A DNA stretch of 64,000 bases from assembly GCF_000959525.1 (NCBI RefSeq), contig NZ_CP009831.1:992001-1056000 (forward strand). The letters are read 5' to 3'. Position 1 is the stretch's first letter; each line of letters opens with the position of its first letter. Below, in pieces: positions 62,736 through 64,000 of this stretch. The notes under the pieces are model-generated. The model searched no databases. It was not told the origin of the DNA and saw only the letters and a program-made list of their open reading frames with translations. The position numbers and the translations under genes are program-made. Origin of the DNA: Burkholderia multivorans ATCC BAA-247 (GTDB lineage Bacteria > Pseudomonadota > Gammaproteobacteria > Burkholderiales > Burkholderiaceae).

Positions 62736-64000
62736 TCGACCGTCACCGATTTCGCGAGGTTGCGCGGCTTGTCGACGTCCGCGCCGCGCGCGCAGCCGAC
62801 GTGATACGCGAGCAGCTGCAACGGGATCACGTTGACGATCGGCGACAGCGCATCGCCCGATTCGCGCACGCGGATCAGATGCGTGTCGCGGTCGGCCTCG
62901 AGTTCGAGCTGATCGCCGGCAAGCACGTACAGCCGCCCGCCGCGCGCGCGCACCTCGGCCATGTTCGACTTCAGCTTCTGGAACAGCTGGTCGTCGGGCG
63001 CGATCGTGACGACGGGCATCGCGCTCGTGACGAGCGCGAGCGGGCCGTGCTTGAGCTCGCCGGCCGGATAGCCTTCGGCGTGGATGTACGACACCTCCTT
63101 CAGCTTCAGCGCGCCTTCCATCGCGATCGGGAAATGAATGCCTCGCCCGAGGAACAGCGCGTTCTCGCTCTTCGCGAACTTCTCGGCCCAGCCCATGATC
63201 TGCGTCTCGAGCGCGAGCGCATGGCCGATGCGCGCGGGTAGCGCATGCAGCTGCTGCAGTCGTTCGGCCGCCTGTGCCGGGTCGAGCCGGCCGCGCATCT
63301 GGGCGAGCGTGAGCGTCAGCAGGTACAGCGCGACGAGCTGCGTCGTGAACGCCTTCGTCGACGCAACACCGAGCTCCGCGCCGGCGCGCGTCAAAAAGCG
63401 CAGCGGCGAGTTGCGCGCGATCGTGCTCGTCGCGACGTTGCAGATCGCCATCGACAGATCCTGGCCCGTCGTGCGCGCGCGTTCGAGCGCGCCGATCGTG
63501 TCGGCCGTCTCGCCGGACTGCGAAATGCCGACGACGAGCGTGCGCGGATCGGCAACCGCGTCGCGATAGCGGTATTCGCTCGCGATCTCGACCTGCGCGG
63601 GCACGCCGGCGATCGACTCGAGCCAGTATTTCGCGGTGAGCCCCGCGTAATAGCTGGTGCCGCAGCCGAGCAGCAGCACGCTTTTCACTTTCGACAGCAG
63701 CGCGCGCGTGTCCGCGTGCGCGTCGAAGAGGGCGGGCGAGATTTCCTCGATCCCTTCGAGCGTGTTCTCGATCGCCTTCGGCTGCTCGAAGATTTCCTTC
63801 TGCATGAAGTGCTGGTACGGGCCGAGCGCGGCATCGCTGTCGCGCGCGCGCACTTCGCAGAGCGGGCGGCGCGCTTCTTCGCCGAGCGCATCGACGACGT
63901 CGATACGGTCCGGCGTGATCAACGCGACGTCGCCGTCTTCGAGATAGACGAAGCGGTCGGTCAGGTCGCCGAGCGCCGCGCAGTCCGATGCCAGATAGTT
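62732..64000 (-). CDS. glmS: Glutamine-fructose-6-phosphate aminotransferase, C-terminal part
   Basis: The 3' 423 codons are present; the N-terminal glutaminase domain is mostly beyond the right edge. The two SIS domains are seen through [26 protein letters not shown] and [12 protein letters not shown]-like [24 protein letters not shown], and the protein ends with the GlmS-typical [10 protein letters not shown]. It makes glucosamine-6-phosphate from fructose-6-phosphate and glutamine for peptidoglycan and LPS. The visible edge runs through [22 protein letters not shown]. Confidence 0.95.
   Translation of the reverse strand, partial: NYLASDCAALGDLTDRFVYLEDGDVALITPDRIDVVDALGEEARRPLCEVRARDSDAALGPYQHFMQKEIFEQPKAIENTLEGIEEISPALFDAHADTRALLSKVKSVLLLGCGTSYYAGLTAKYWLESIAGVPAQVEIASEYRYRDAVADPRTLVVGISQSGETADTIGALERARTTGQDLSMAICNVATSTIARNSPLRFLTRAGAELGVASTKAFTTQLVALYLLTLTLAQMRGRLDPAQAAERLQQLHALPARIGHALALETQIMGWAEKFAKSENALFLGRGIHFPIAMEGALKLKEVSYIHAEGYPAGELKHGPLALVTSAMPVVTIAPDDQLFQKLKSNMAEVRARGGRLYVLAGDQLELEADRDTHLIRVRESGDALSPIVNVIPLQLLAYHVGCARGADVDKPRNLAKSVTVE

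Noticed and set aside
1-64000. tRNA, rRNA or phage/integrative element
   Set aside because: No cloverleaf-like tract, ribosomal sequence, integrase, transposase or structural phage gene was recognised on reading both strands.

Overview
The window is very GC-rich (roughly two thirds G+C), gene-dense bacterial DNA. Protein types, codon use and gene neighbourhoods fit Burkholderia, most likely the Burkholderia cepacia complex; this is judged from reading, not from a search. I see no rRNA, tRNA, insertion sequence, prophage or CRISPR array. Most of it looks like metabolic and regulatory accessory content of a large multireplicon genome.

Layout. 1-2.9 kb: 5' part of a CoA-acylating methylmalonate-semialdehyde dehydrogenase with an MHS-family transporter and a divergent LysR regulator. 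2.9-5.7 kb: haloacid dehalogenase, AraC regulator, short-chain dehydrogenase. 6.0-10.4 kb: c-di-GMP signalling, with a GAF-PAS-GGDEF-EAL protein and a leftward pair of CheB methylesterase and WspR-like diguanylate cyclase. 11.3-14.0 kb: DUF969-DUF979-DUF2891 operon. 14.1-21.6 kb: IclR regulator, GMC oxidoreductase, MHS transporter, a short upstream ORF, a PuuB-like FAD oxidoreductase and an amino-acid permease.

21.8-38.3 kb is a C2-sulfonate dissimilation region. It holds a SoeABC-type cytoplasmic sulfite dehydrogenase, an IclR regulator, a CobS/CobT-like AAA+/VWA pair with no CobN, a TauE/SafE exporter, phosphotransacetylase (Pta), sulfoacetaldehyde acetyltransferase (Xsc), an NTF2-like protein, a MocR (TauR-like) regulator, a GNAT protein and an aldehyde dehydrogenase of the phosphonoacetaldehyde/sulfoacetaldehyde type. 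Xsc would release sulfite plus acetyl phosphate, Pta would make acetyl-CoA, and sulfite would be oxidised by SoeABC or exported. A 17-bp palindrome (CGGAAC-N5-GTTCCG) occurs upstream of both the cobST-like operon and xsc, which ties them to one regulator, probably the local IclR protein.

39.7-44.9 kb is the most unusual locus: five co-directional genes for a compact chemosensory-like pathway. They encode a membrane sensor fused to a CheA-like kinase, a short anchored protein with an MCP signalling-tip sequence, two CheC/CheX-type phosphatase-like proteins sharing an ELF C-terminus, and a CheY. There is no CheW, CheR or CheB in the operon.

45-53 kb: enoyl-CoA hydratase, alanine racemase, MAPEG protein, a C45 peptidase/aminotransferase/carboxymuconolactone-decarboxylase group behind a palindrome-covered promoter, an LpxO-like hydroxylase and an Ala/Pro-rich anchored protein. 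53-55.8 kb: AhpF, AhpC and a solitary ribbon-helix-helix protein. 55.9-61 kb: LysR regulator, branched-chain-type solute-binding protein, a 48-bp tandem repeat, an L-2-amino-thiazoline-4-carboxylate hydrolase and an N-carbamoyl-L-amino-acid amidohydrolase (a route to L-cysteine), and a c-type cytochrome. 61.4-64 kb: a secreted propeller-like protein coupled to glmS, whose N-terminus lies beyond the window.
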